Shown here: piece by piece, positions 1 to 24,400 of the stretch
How the letters are laid out: each line of letters begins with the position of its first letter
Position numbering within the stretch: position 1 is the stretch's first letter
Assembly (NCBI RefSeq): GCF_964199755.1
Contig: NC_133899.1
Span: forward strand, 25,213,446 to 25,277,445
DNA length: 64,000 nucleotides
Reading direction: 5' to 3'
Source: Larus michahellis
Lineage: Eukaryota; Chordata; Aves; Charadriiformes; Laridae
Program-made: the position numbers and the translations under genes
The notes under the pieces: generated by a model
The model's database searches: none
What the model saw: the letters and a program-made list of their open reading frames with translations, nothing else
What the model was told of the DNA's origin: nothing

Positions 1-1390
1 CGGGGGAACAACACCTTCTCGAAAGAAGTAAACCGGTCTCCAGGTTTTATGGCAGTCGTTGGGAAGGGCCTGATCCAGGGCTGGCCGCTCTTCTCAATCC
101 TACAGCCTGCCTGGGAGCCACACGATGTCTTCCACGTACGGTGGATCGACTGGAGGAAAGGGAGGTCTGGAGGTAGCGCAGGAATGAGAAATCAGAGTAG
201 CAATGGCAAACTCTTCCCAGCCTCATGCTGCTCCAGCACAGCCCTGCTGCCAGTCACCTGGAGTCTCCACGGAACCACGTGTGAGTTGGCTGGCTTGAAA
301 ACCAGAGGCTTCCTCGTTAATCAGGCAGATAGATAGCAAGGGGACTGGTGGGCTCGGAAGGAGGGTTGCTTAAAATAAGAAAATGTGAACGTGAGCCTTT
401 GACCACCCCTGGCCATGGCTCACTCTCAGCAGGATCTAGAGCAGTTTATACAAGCCTTGCCCTTGCACGTTGGCCGCCTCTGCACTGCAGGTGGTTCAGC
501 CCTTGGTCCATCTGCACCCCGGATCTTCAGGGATGTGCTGAGGTAGAAAGAAAAGAGGTTGTGAATGTGCCTTTGGACAACACAAAAAACTGTCAGTTAC
601 TGATAAATGAATACAGATAAATATTCCTCTGCAGAAAATTGTTCCCCCTGTGGGTGAATCTTGGCGTTGGCCTGTATGCGTTATCTGGGAAAGCAATTTG
701 GATTGGGGACTGACCTGCTGCTTGACTTCTCATCTGAGGAGCTTCCTCAGTGGCATAGTCCTTGGACCTCTCTGAGGCAGCTCTGCAGGTCCCGGGGCCA
801 GCTGCATCCAAAGCCTTCCTCAGAAACGCTGTTGAGAGTTGAGTTGGCTCACGGTGTTTGTTGGGTACTTTCATTGTGAGTCTTGATAGAGCTCTCAGCC
901 ACAGGACAGTTCTACAAAAAACCCACATTTTTTGTAAGAATAGTCTTCACCTTCTCAATTTTTTAAGTATGCAGAGAACGAATCAAAAAGAGACAGCGTA
1001 TGTGGCAGCTAGAATGTGAGGAGACGACTACTCCACGATGGATGTGGCTTAGGAAGAAAAAAAATACTGGATCTTTTGTCCTGAGTAGAATTCAGGAAGC
1101 AGCCCAGGAAAGGACTGGGGAGGGAGGAGGCATAAGATGGAGTAAGGTGTCTACACAGATCCCCAAATTTACAAGTGGAAGCAATTGCCACCATAAAAGG
1201 CCATCTTCGTCAGGGGATGAAGAAATGTCTAAGGAGCCAAGGACCTAAACAAGTGCACAAGGCAAGGGTATGCGAAGGTAAGAGATGGAAACGCTCACTC
1301 AAAAGGTCTAGCTTCTAGTGGAAGCTCATCAGGTGGCAGACGCTTCAGGTGCTTGAACTGTACAAGGGGGAGACATTCAAGGGAAATCTA
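1..1390. other. Intergenic sequence upstream of CDKL1, no gene recognised
   Basis: I find no exon with both a recognisable protein and good splice sites here. In the human locus the next gene on this side is MAP4K5, which would be on the + strand and end to the left. No MAP4K5 coding sequence is visible, although part of its 3' UTR could lie here unseen. The open frames present are short and resemble no family I know. Confidence 0.5.
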
Positions 1391-1990
1391 AGCTGCATCC
1401 CCAGCAGCGTGGGCAGCAAGGCGAGGGGCAGGATTCTACCCATCTGCTCTGTTCTGGGGAGACCCCCCTGCAGTGCTGCCTCCAGCGCTGGGGCACCAAC
1501 AGCTGAAGGACACGGAGCTGTTGGAGTGGGGCCAGAGGAGGCCCCAGAGATGCTGGGAGGGCTGGAGCCCCTCTGCTGTGAGGGCAGGCTGAGAGAGCTG
1601 GGGGGGTTCAGCCTGGAGAAGAGAAGGCTCTGGGGAGACCTTCCAGCCCCTTCCAGCCCCTTCCAGTCCCTAAAGGGGCTCCAGGAAAGCTGGGGAGGGA
1701 CTCTGGATCAGGGAGGGGAGCCATGGGACGAGGGGGAATAGTATTAAACTGGAAGAGGGGAGATGTAGGTGAGATCTGAGGAAGAAATTCTTGGCTATGA
1801 GGGTGGTGAGCCCCTGGCCCAGGTTGCCCAGAGAAGCTGTGGCTGCCCCATCCCTGGAGGTGTTCAAGGCCAGGCTGGACGGGGCTTGGAGCAACCTGGG
1901 CTGGTGGGAGGTTTCCCTGCCCAGGGCAGGGGGTGGCACTGGATGGTCTTTAAGGTCCCTTCCAACCCAAACCATTCTGTGATTGTATGA
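1391..1990 (+). mobile_element. CR1 LINE 3' fragment (avian, relatively young)
   Basis: This is a 5'-truncated CR1 non-LTR retrotransposon in + orientation. It runs from the degenerate end of the reverse-transcriptase ORF, through the characteristic block 'ttcagcctggagaagagaag' (about 1608), to the typical avian CR1 tail 'ccttccaacccaaaccattc' at about 1959. It ends in the short imperfect tail repeats usual for CR1. At 1641-1668 a 10-base unit (ccagcccctt) is tandemly duplicated relative to the closely similar copy at 62060-62655. The reading frame is degenerate, so this copy is not mobile. Confidence 0.9.
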
Positions 1991-2099
1991 AATGCAGCAG
2001 GTTCCAGGTGGGAAAAACAAGAGACCCCCGCCATGGAGAAGCAGGGCCCTGGAAAGGGGTAGAGACAAAACAGTGCTGGCGGACACCAAGCCCGGGGGC

Positions 2100-15829
<13,730 letters not shown>

Positions 15830-16052
15830 CCGGATGGCAGGTTACAAACTATTTATTCAAAGTTCAAGACATTCAGAATTTATAAAAGGAGGATACGTGG
15901 TGGAAAACTAAATTAATACATGTTATGACATACACAAAAGTGGTCGGTAGTGTATTCTGGGTCACTGATGGAAGGAACGTGATGCACAGAGAGAACTCCA
16001 AGCTCGTGTTAGCGTTCTGTGTACAAAGGAAAATATATTTGTTTTGCTTTAA

Positions 16053-16106
16053 TTTGTGATTGCGTACCAGTTTGTGATTGTACACTGGTTTGTGATCGTA
16101 TACTGG
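16053..16106. repeat. Three tandem copies of an 18-bp unit
   Basis: Units are 16053-16070, 16071-16088 and 16089-16106, each beginning tttgtgat and ending in acc-ag or act-gg. They differ at only a few positions. They lie within the inferred CDKL1 3' UTR. Confidence 0.9.
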
Positions 16107-16761
16107 TTCAGCATTGCTGCAACCCAGTGTTTACAGTGTGAATTGAAAAACTCTTGCCCGTCCATCACCTGTATTTCAGACTTGGCAGAAGAACTGCGAC
16201 CTCGCCAAATAACTCCGAGTCCCGCTGCGCCCAGACAGCAGTGCTGCTTCGGGCTGGGGCGAGGCCACCGAGCCCGCAAGGAACCGCACACGTATATCCA
16301 ACGTACCTGTTTGTGGAGCCGAGCCTGGTGAGAGGCTACTGACTGCTCTGGTTGGTTATAAACCTGCGGGAACAGCACTGCTTTAAGCGATGTCTGTTTT
16401 GTACTGCATTTATAGACCCCAAAGTACCAAAAGTACCGGTAAGGGCTTAGACTTCATGGAGGGCCCAAGAGGCAGCGTTACCAGGAGAACATTTTAATAG
16501 TAAAACCTGTTGTTTCTTTAGTCTTTTCAGAGTTTCTCCTGCCTGTTTCTTCCTTGCACTATGAGGTTGTTTTTACTCGCTGTTTCTGTCACTAGTGAAG
16601 TCACTTGCCCTAATGTTACAGAAATTGTTTTTATCAAACATAATTCATGAATATAATTTATAACATTGGCCAGACACAGGCAGGAATCCTACCTAAGCAT
16701 GTGTATTAGAACGATTCTTGGGTTTTGTGTAATCTCAGGATGTAATATTGTGTTGATTTTG

Positions 16762-16767
16762 AATAAA
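16762..16767 (+). terminator. CDKL1: CDKL1 polyadenylation signal AATAAA
   Basis: Canonical hexamer in a T/A-rich context, and the only one between the CDKL1 stop and the convergent DMAC2L gene on this strand that I noticed before 16800. Confidence 0.6.
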
Positions 16768-17002
16768 AGAAATGTAGCTTATTTTTCCAATTTACTGGAT
16801 CTGTTTCACTGCATAAAGTTTCACGACTGGGCAAGGAACATCCTCTTTCTACTTGAAACCTAGAGCAAAACTGTTTTCTTTTCCCACTACTGTTCTGTGT
16901 TCAACAACAGACGAAGCAGTTGTGATGTCTGTAGATCACTCTGTTTAAAACAAGCAAACACCAGTGGAAGCGTGAAGAGCAGAAAAAAGGCCCATAAGCC
17001 AT

Positions 17003-17008
17003 TTTATT
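17003..17008 (-). terminator. DMAC2L: DMAC2L polyadenylation signal (AATAAA on minus strand)
   Basis: Reads TTTATT on the + strand. It lies about 440 nt downstream of the DMAC2L stop codon in the minus direction, about 235 bp from the CDKL1 signal on the opposite strand. Confidence 0.5.
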
Positions 17009-17445
17009 AAATCCTCACCCACTGACTGGGCGAGATTCTCCGAGTAAACCGCTCTCGTTCCCACAGCATCGACACCACGCAGAAGTGCACAGCGCTGCTG
17101 TTTCACAACACCAATGCTCTTCCCACTGTCGTTTTGCCCAAGAACTTCTGTGCGATAAAATATTGGAAAACTTCTAATTGATGTATTAACAGCTTCCTAT
17201 AAAACCAGGAAACAACTGTGCACAGAAGCCTCCCTTCTCTGTTGTTGATTCACCATATAGTTTAAGTTTAATAAAACTTAATTGCATAATTTATCAAAAG
17301 ATTGCATACAGCTTTTAAAGCTGGAAGGGGAGATCCGGGCTTATATCCATACCTGGAAATACAGCAGTAGCGTCCACAACTTAATTTATGCAACATATGA
17401 TAAATACCATGAAATCAAATGCATCTCAATTATGTGCCGCGGTGC

Positions 17446-17560
17446 TTATTCTAAATCCAGCTCCAACTCGAGGTTTGGCAGTGCCTGCTGAAGGACGCGA
17501 ACAGTAGTTTCTTTCTCTCTTATTCCAGGGAGGTCACTCAGATACAAATATTCCAGGTTC
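17446..17560 (-). CDS. DMAC2L: DMAC2L coding exon 4 with stop
   Basis: Codes residues 163 (last base) to 200, NLEYLYLSDLPGIREKE to LELELDLE, then TAA at 17448-17446. Acceptor tttatag (minus strand). The human end is LELKLQLK, so length and register agree. Confidence 0.94.
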
Positions 17561-20500
17561 CTATAAATATTTAAAAAGAAAAGTCAGCAACTACTATTTA
17601 ACTGTTGACACAGAAATTAGACAATGGATCATTCCACCACAGTTATTTTGGGTATTTTAAAAGGTAACTGGTTCTAATGGAAGGTAGGGTTTTTTTCTGA
17701 AGTCGCTGCTTAAGGTTTTTAGCTCAGCCATAAGTTCAGTCCTTCTACACAGCTTAAAAAGACCTGCCCCAAGACCTTTATGGCCACAGTGAGCAGGAGA
17801 CAACCAAGCGATGGGAGCAGCGTGAGGTGTAGAAGGACAACAAATGTGACAGGACACCGTCAAAGCCTGCCCTGGAACGGAACTGCAGCGGGGGGATCAG
17901 GAGGAGAAACCAAGGTGACTGTTAATTACTTCTCCTCAAGCGAAACCCACCTCGTGTGCCAAGGTGAAAGGAAGCTGCACACGTTCAAAGGTTGTGTGTT
18001 GGCAGCAAGCACGTGTCCTGCTCTACTTGGTGCAGCAATCAGCGCTGCGTAAGTTACTCAAGCGTAAAGGGGAGATGCTGTGCTCAGCTCAGCAGGCAGA
18101 AGCACAACTATGGATTCGCTGCAGCGGGGGACACTGGTGTCCTCAGCTGCACGACTCCCTGACGCCAGCCTAAAAAGGCTGATTAATATGTAAATGTTAC
18201 TCCACGCGTCTTTTCAGAGCTATCCACAACACCGCCTTCAACCACGCTTGAAGAAATGTTTTCTGCAGTGGTAGTGCCACCCCTGCTCGGTCCCCAAGCC
18301 CCAAAACATTCAGATTTCGGCCCCTCCAGTCAACGCAACCCCCAAACAGCGGGGGGGGTAACAGCCAGGAGAGCTCAGCAGCTCACGTACGTCAACTTGT
18401 GAAGCGCGATGATGCCTTTGTCTGTGACGTTCCCACAGGAAATGATCTGCAGCTGGAGGAGACTCTTCTGGAGATTCTTCGTCTCGCTGAGCCTCCGCAG
18501 ACACTCGTCCTGTATGTAAATACACTTCTGCAGCTTGATTTCAGTAACGTGTTCAAGACCATCTGGAAAGAGAAAAATGAGTATTTGCTTCAGAATACCA
18601 GGACCAACCTGTACTGGTTGTTCTCAGTTTAGCAACTGCCTCCAAAACCACACAGCAACAGGCTCCTCGACACAGTGGGGCCGTAACGCACAATGAAGCT
18701 CCGAAGTCCCTTTACATTACTTCAAGTGTATGAACATTCCAGGGTTTGTACCCTTTTGGTGAGATTCTAAGAGCTTTGACATGGGCAAGTAACAAAAATA
18801 ATTCTGCAAGTTTGGGAGATAAACAATGACTGTGAATTAGGAACACAATAACGCAGAAAATTCCAGGTCCCCTGCCAATAAAAAAAAAAAAAAGGTCTCT
18901 TTCCCATTGTGTTTTTTGTTATTCAAAGGAGACCTGAAACACTTTTAAATCTCTTTTTTTTTTTTTGGCAAGAAACTGAGAGCTTGCCTTTTTTTTTCTT
19001 TGAAAACATCATAAATGCCTGGAGAACAAGCAGTATTATGACTTCACAAGCACCAAAACCATCACTTGGTTTAGAAGAAAAAGAATACTTAAAGTAGTGC
19101 TTTCTTGCTACCAACTACTTAACTATGAACTCAACGAAATAGCAAATCTTTGTCGCACTTCCTTAGCACTACTGTCACTTCAGGTAAGGGCTGATGAAGT
19201 TCCCAATCTCTTTCTGCTTCACAGCACACCTCCAGCAAAATCTTCATCAACTGATGAATATTTCTAAAGCCACTTTAAGGAAAAAAGAAAAAAGAGGTGT
19301 TCAAGGCCAGGCTGGACGGGGCTTTGAGCAACCTGGTCTAGTGGGAGGTGTCCCTGACCATGGCAGGGGGTTGGAACAAGATGGTCTTTAGGGTCCCTTC
19401 CAACCCAAACCATTCTGTGGAAAAAAATAAAAGGAAAAAAAAAAAAAGACTTCAAAAGATTTCTCTATATCTTACTAAGGAATGAGAAAATGACCCAGTT
19501 ATTCATATTTTGATGCAACTGAAAGAACTAAGACCATTCGGTATAATCTGTGCACAGCTGTGTCTACGTTACCCAAATAGTCAAATCCTCTGTACATGAT
19601 GCAAGAGTCCGTGGCATTAATTGCTTCTATCTTGTATTTCCCCAGGGGCCCCGTTGGGAGGCCGTTGTAGTCCTGCTGCCACTTCTGAAAGCCTTGATAG
19701 CGCACCAGGGCACCGCATCGCAACAGCCACTCTGAAGCCGCCCTGTCAGGGCCAACAGCCTTTATACGTTCGTAGTCCACCCTGCCAAGACAGAAACAGC
19801 ATTCACACACTTTCCATAACGTGTCAGATTTATTGTCTTTACGATAACACTACTGCCCAACACATACTTCGTTAGGTGCATAAGATGTCAGGAAAGTAAG
19901 AATAGGATTTACTGGAATTATTTGGATTGTGCTGGTTCTTAATCAGTCTGACGTGAGTTTCTTTTAACTAATTTTAAATGGCAGATTCTTTTAGTAAAAA
20001 AAGAAAGACGACTTAACCCTTCTGTTTTGTTTCCTTCCATGGCTGTAAGGAGAGATAAAAAACACCTTTCTCTGCCTAAAGTAAAGCTCTACAACTGAAA
20101 ATTTGTTTTTTCAAATTTTATTTGTTCACAGCAACTCCCAAACACCGATTATATAAAAACCTCTAATTGCTTGTCACACATATGTCATTCCTGAAGTCTT
20201 TTTTTCCTCAACGATCACAACTTTTCAAAAAGACGCACTTCAGCAATTAGCTAAAATCCTTGGGTCCCTTCAGGACAAGGATATCTTTCTTAGTCTGGTG
20301 AGGAATGCTGAAGACAGAAGCAGAGACCTGGAAGAGACTCGTGTCTGGTTGAGCTTCCCGCCCCATTATAGTGAGCCGCTACACCACAGAGCTAGAAAGA
20401 TGTAAGGCAAAACTATTAGCTACTGGCAGAAGTTATGGGCAAAGAAAGAGTTTCAGAGAGAAAGGCTTTATCCTTCTAGAAGTAAACGTGAAACCCTTGT

Positions 20501-20996
20501 GTGGCTGAATCCCATTGTAAAGGATGGGCTGGTTACATGCTTTTCTGAGTAAATAAAGGCAGCCTGGTTGGGCTGCTGGCTTAAATGCAGTCGGGGGGCA
20601 AAGGAAGACTGGCATTTAGGTAGAGAATCCCCACGGCCAGCTTGTGTCGGGGAGGGAGCAAAGCACACACCTCCCTCTGGAAGGTCACAGCCTTGTCACT
20701 GGAAACGGGCAAAGAATGACCCCTGCCAAGCATCCACATCCACTCTGGGGGGAAGAAGTGCACTGATAATAAAAAATATAATAGAAAACCTTCTCTCCAC
20801 CCCTGGGACGTAACGCTCCCTGCTTCACAAACCGCGCCGTGGGTCTGTGGGGCCCGTTAATTGACTTGTGCACATCCCATCACTCTTACTTGTTGAAGAC
20901 GGCGTTCAGCCATCCCCAGAAGCGTCTGCGGGCGCCCGGCGGCGGCACCTCGCTTAGGCTGCACACCGGATGCATGAGCCTTCCCCACAGCACCAT
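17446..20996 (-). CDS. DMAC2L: DMAC2L (ATP5S, ATP synthase coupling factor B), four coding exons
   Basis: Small leucine-rich-repeat-like mitochondrial protein, described as coupling factor B of F1Fo ATP synthase and as a relative of the complex I assembly factor DMAC2. Minus-strand exons in order: 20996-20890, 19781-19573, 18562-18391, 17560-17446. They total 603 nt and 200 residues. All junctions are GT-AG with matching phases. The N-terminus is basic (G21-ARRRFWGWLN) and suits a mitochondrial presequence; FWGWLNAVFNKVDY matches mammals almost exactly. Conserved blocks: GPDRAASEWLLRCGA (46-60), LPTGPLGKYKIEAI (77-90), CIYIQDECLRRLS (119-131), ISCGNVTDKGIIALH (146-160), LSDLPGIREKE (170-180). 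It is convergent with CDKL1 and divergent from L2HGDH. Whether it acts mainly on ATP synthase or elsewhere is not decided by sequence. Confidence 0.95.
18391..18562 (-). CDS. DMAC2L: DMAC2L coding exon 3
   Basis: Codes residues 106 (rest) to 162 plus two bases of T163: DGLEHVTEIKLQKC to IIALHKL. This is the leucine-rich-repeat part with ISCGNVTDKG. Acceptor tttccag, donor gtacgt on the minus strand. Confidence 0.94.
19294..19420 (+). mobile_element. Short CR1 LINE tail fragment in DMAC2L intron 2
   Basis: Only the last ~125 bases of a CR1 in + orientation, 'gaggtgttcaaggccaggct' to 'aacccaaaccattctgtgg'. It is flanked on both sides by A-rich sequence (19280-19293 and 19421-19449), so it inserted into, or was accompanied by, an A-rich tract. 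Confidence 0.9.
19573..19781 (-). CDS. DMAC2L: DMAC2L coding exon 2
   Basis: Codes residue 36 (last base) to 105 plus one base of D106: VDYERIKAVGPDRAASEWLL to CIMYRGFDYL. Acceptor ttggcag, donor gtaacg on the minus strand. Reading on past the donor in frame gives unrelated residues and a stop near 19499, which is why the exon is ended at 19573. Confidence 0.95.
20890..20996 (-). CDS. DMAC2L: DMAC2L coding exon 1
   Basis: Codes residues 1-35 plus two bases of K36: MVLWGRLMHPVCSLSEV then RRRFWGWLNAVFNK. The start was chosen because it gives 36 residues up to the exon junction, exactly as I recall for human. Donor gtaaga. A CAAG acceptor-like sequence sits just before the ATG, and a GC-rich donor (gtgagg) at 21268 on the minus strand could end a separate non-coding first exon. 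Confidence 0.9.
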
Positions 20997-21328
20997 GTTC
21001 TTGAAGCAAAGGAGACAGGGCGATGTTATTCGGAGCGGCAGTGGTAGGTCGGGCGGCCCGTACCCGGCCTCCCCTCAAGGCCTAACCCGCTCTGTCAGCC
21101 CAGCAGGCGGGAGGGCTGACAGGGGAAGCCCCGGCGATCAGCGCCCTGAGGGGAGGCTCCGGCGCCGCCTCAGGGTTCGCCCCGCCGCCGCCCTCCCGGA
21201 ATCGCCTCCCGCGGGGCTGCCCCCAAGCAAAGAGCAGACGAAGGGACCCGGCCCGGCCCGGCCCTCACCGCCGCGGCGGCGGAGGGGACGCGGAGGAGGA
21301 GCCCGTCCCGCCGTGTAATCACCGCCCC

Positions 21329-21340
21329 CAAGATGGCGGC
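21329..21340 (+). promoter_or_regulatory. L2HGDH: TISU / YY1 element at the L2HGDH start codon
   Basis: CAAGATGGCGGC is an exact match to the published TISU consensus SAASATGGCGGC and to the YY1 site AANATGGCGGC. The ATG inside it (21333) opens the L2HGDH frame. TISU genes are known to have very short 5' UTRs and scanning-free initiation. Confidence 0.8.
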
Positions 21341-21415
21341 GGCGGCGCTGCGGCGGCAGCGGGCGGCGGGCGGCGGGGCTGCAGAGCTATGGCAGGCCCA
21401 GCGCCGCCAGCGTAG
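21333..21415 (+). CDS. L2HGDH: L2HGDH coding exon 1
   Basis: Codes residues 1-27 plus two bases of S28, [15 protein letters not shown] to QRRQR. The start is supported by the TISU match and by an open frame that splices in phase to exon 2. Donor gtgagg. The sequence shares no detail with the human presequence, as expected for transit peptides. Confidence 0.85.
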
Positions 21416-24400
21416 GTGAGGCGGCGGGCCGGGAGCGGCGGACGGCCCGGCCCCGGCCCCGGCCCCGGCCCCCTCACGGCGGGAGGGTGGCCATGGGGGG
21501 CCGGGCCGAGCCGTCGCCCTGCCCTCAGGATCGGGGCGAGCTCACGGCCCGTGTCTGTCTGTCTGTCTGTCTGTGCAGCACGTTCGACGTGGCGGTGGTG
21601 GGCGCGGGAATCGTGGGGCTGGCCTCGGCCCGGGAGCTCGTCCGGCGGCACCCCTCGCTCGCCTTCGCTGTGCTGGAGAAGGAGAAGGAGCTAGGTATGG
21701 TGCCGGTGCGGCTTCCTCAGCCCTGTGCTTGGGGTCACCTGGTGCCCGTCTGTCAGAAGTCTTCACTGGCACAGATACTCACCAAAGCCTCAGTATTTCA
21801 TGAACCTACGTGTAAAGGGAAGCTCAGGTTTTGGGTGGACGGGCAGCTGTGGGAGAGCATCTGTCCTCGTTGCTGGAGCAGGAGAAGAGAGAGCTCCAGG
21901 GAGACCTTAGAGCCCCTTCCAGTACCTAAAGCCTACAAGAAAGCTGGAGAGGGACTTTTCCCAAGGGCATGTAGTGATAGGACAAGGGGTAATGGCTTCA
22001 AACTGATAGAGGGGAGATTTAGATGAGATCTGAGGGAGAAATCCTTGGCTGTGAGGGTGGTGAGCCCCTGGCCCAGGTTGCCCAGAGAAGCTGTGGCTGC
22101 CCCATCCCTGGAGGGGTTCAAGGCCAGGCTGGATGGGGCTTGGAGGAACCTGGTCTGGTGGGAGGTGTCCCTGCCCAGGGCAGGGGGTGGCACTGGGTGA
22201 TCTTTAAGGTCCCTTCCAACCCAAACCATTCTGTGATTCCCCCTGGGAAGAGCATCCTCGTTCCTGGTTTTGCCCTGACAGGGGATTTCATCCTCCCTTC
22301 GCCCAAGGACATGCCCTTCAGTGGAGAAGCAGAGCTGTCAACAGCCTGTGCTTCACTGCTGGGACTTCAGGTTGGGACTTTAAGTTAAGAAAGACTGAAC
22401 ATTGCTGCTTCATTGATTGAAAGCGGCAGGTCTTACTGGGCTAGGATTTTGGGGAAAAGGACAAGGAGGGTGAACGACTCGAGTAAGGAGCAGTGCAGGT
22501 TGCAGAGGGGCAAGGACAGGTCTGGTTTAGTGCCACATGGAGCAGGAGGCAGAGGATCAGCTAAGAAATGGTGCCAGGGTGGCTTTTTGGTGGGGCATGA
22601 GGAGAAGAGTGAACAGCAAATGGTAATGGCTGGTGGGTAGAGAGGGAGGGCCGGGAAGTAGAGCTGCTTGAAAATGTCTGGGAGCTGCTGGTCTGGGCAA
22701 AGTCTATACCTGGCAATTAATTGCCAGAACTGTAAACCACAGCCATTTGCCTTGTGTTTCTGCATATCGCTGTATAGGCTGTGCAAGGTGCCGTGATTTG
22801 CATGGCAGGTTGAAGGCAAAGAGCTAACACAGGGATCACTGGGAAATTATTGTGAGATGCTGACCCAGCATTAGCCAGGGTAAAATGACACAGTGCCCAG
22901 CGTTGCCTGCTTACACAGGACACGGGAAATCTTGAGCCACTCTGCACCTGGGCTTTGAAATAAGAAAGAACGAGCCCTCTTGCTTCATTGTTTGAAAGGT
23001 TTTCTGATTCTCTCAAGTACGAGCACAGGTTCATCATAGTCTTCTCATGCAGATACCCAGTCACTCAGGGGAGGTAGGAGCAACCCCAAGCGATCACGTC
23101 AGCAGATAACTCAAAATAAGACCTGTCAGCCCAAGGTCTCGCTTTAAATAGCTCCACCAGCCAGGTTACACATTGCTCTTGAGATGTTGCATGTGTGATA
23201 TGAAGTGGCTTTTTATCCCCAAGATGAGACCTGCAGGACGTCCTTAACAGGCGTGTGAGTGCAAAGCAGGAATGACCTTTGGGAGTCAATATTTTAAGAG
23301 GCAGAACCTGCACAAATTACTTCAATGAAAATGTTTGTGATACTTTTCACCTCTATTTTACTTAGTTACAAGGAGGAAATAGCAACTTGATCCAGTTCAC
23401 AAATACTCGAAAAGTCTACCAGGCCTTGCCAGCATGTCCAAAGAAATGGAAGATTGCACAGACATTATGTTAGATGAGCCCTTTAAGGATGCCTTTCATT
23501 TTAAAAATTGAGTATCTTAAAAATAATTTTACCATGTAAAAAATTTTGGTTGATTGGCCTCCAGTTGTAGCTCTTGGAGGAAAAACTTGTGACTTTTTTT
23601 TTTTTTCTTTCCCCTGTAGATTCAACACATTGCGAGCTGTGATGGTTTATTATTAACTGGGTCTTGCTATGTCAGTATTTTTCTAGGCTTTTGAGACCAA
23701 GGGAGGAATTCTGTTTGCTGTGCAGTTACCCTATTTAAGCATCTCTTGTTGTAACGCAGATTTAGGGTCAGACCTCAAATTGCTCGCTCTTCTGACAGCC
23801 AAAGCAATTAAAGTACGAACCAATTGCGGGAACGTGTATTTTAATAATGTATTTTTCTTTCTATTTAGCTCATCACCAGAGTGGACATAACAGTGGTGTG
23901 ATTCACAGTGGGATTTACTACAAACCCGGATCTCTGAAAGCCAAGCTGTGTGTGCAGGGTGCAGCCCTCTGCTACGAGTACTGTGACCAGAAGGGAATAC
24001 CATATAAACAGTGTGGGAAGGTACAGGAACTGCTCTGTGTTCTGACTTTACCTTTGGAAACTGAGACTATATAATGTATGTTACAATGTATAGCACAGGC
24101 CCACTTGCGGTCTTTCTCCCAAGAGATGAGTTTCTGCAACACTTACAACCCTCAGGATGAATGTGTCTCTTTGTTTTCTTCTTTCCAGCAACTCAAATCA
24201 GTTCCTTTTCTGTATTAATAATAATTCTCCTTATCTGGGGGCTAAACCCAGATAAATGGTGGAAGCCAGGCCCCATGGAGGGGAACTTGTGTAATTCCAA
24301 GACACGCTAAGGCTCTCAGTATGTGCATGCCATGCTGCTTGGCGTATCGGGCTCCAGAAAGATTCCATGACTTGAAAACAGCTCCAGGTGTCACCTGGCT

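Larger units (their letters stand above)
15830..16785 (+). other. CDKL1: Probable CDKL1 3' UTR
   Basis: The first canonical AATAAA downstream of the CDKL1 stop on the + strand is at 16762-16767, giving a 3' UTR of about 950 nt. It contains three tandem 18-bp units at 16053-16106. The true cleavage site is inferred. Confidence 0.6.
20900..21720. promoter_or_regulatory. Bidirectional CpG-island promoter of DMAC2L and L2HGDH
   Basis: Very CpG-rich sequence spans both divergent first exons. Only 336 bp (20997-21332) separate the two ATGs. There is no TATA box. The same head-to-head arrangement exists at the human locus. That both directions are driven from here is inferred from position. Confidence 0.75.

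Noticed and set aside
1-1390. Possible MAP4K5 3' end to the left of CDKL1
   Set aside because: Expected from synteny but no coding sequence or clear poly(A) signal pattern supports it within the window.
20839-21318. 159-residue plus-strand open frame over the divergent promoter
   Set aside because: It is antisense to DMAC2L exon 1 and runs into CpG-island sequence; composition (proline/arginine-rich) is typical of chance frames in GC-rich DNA.
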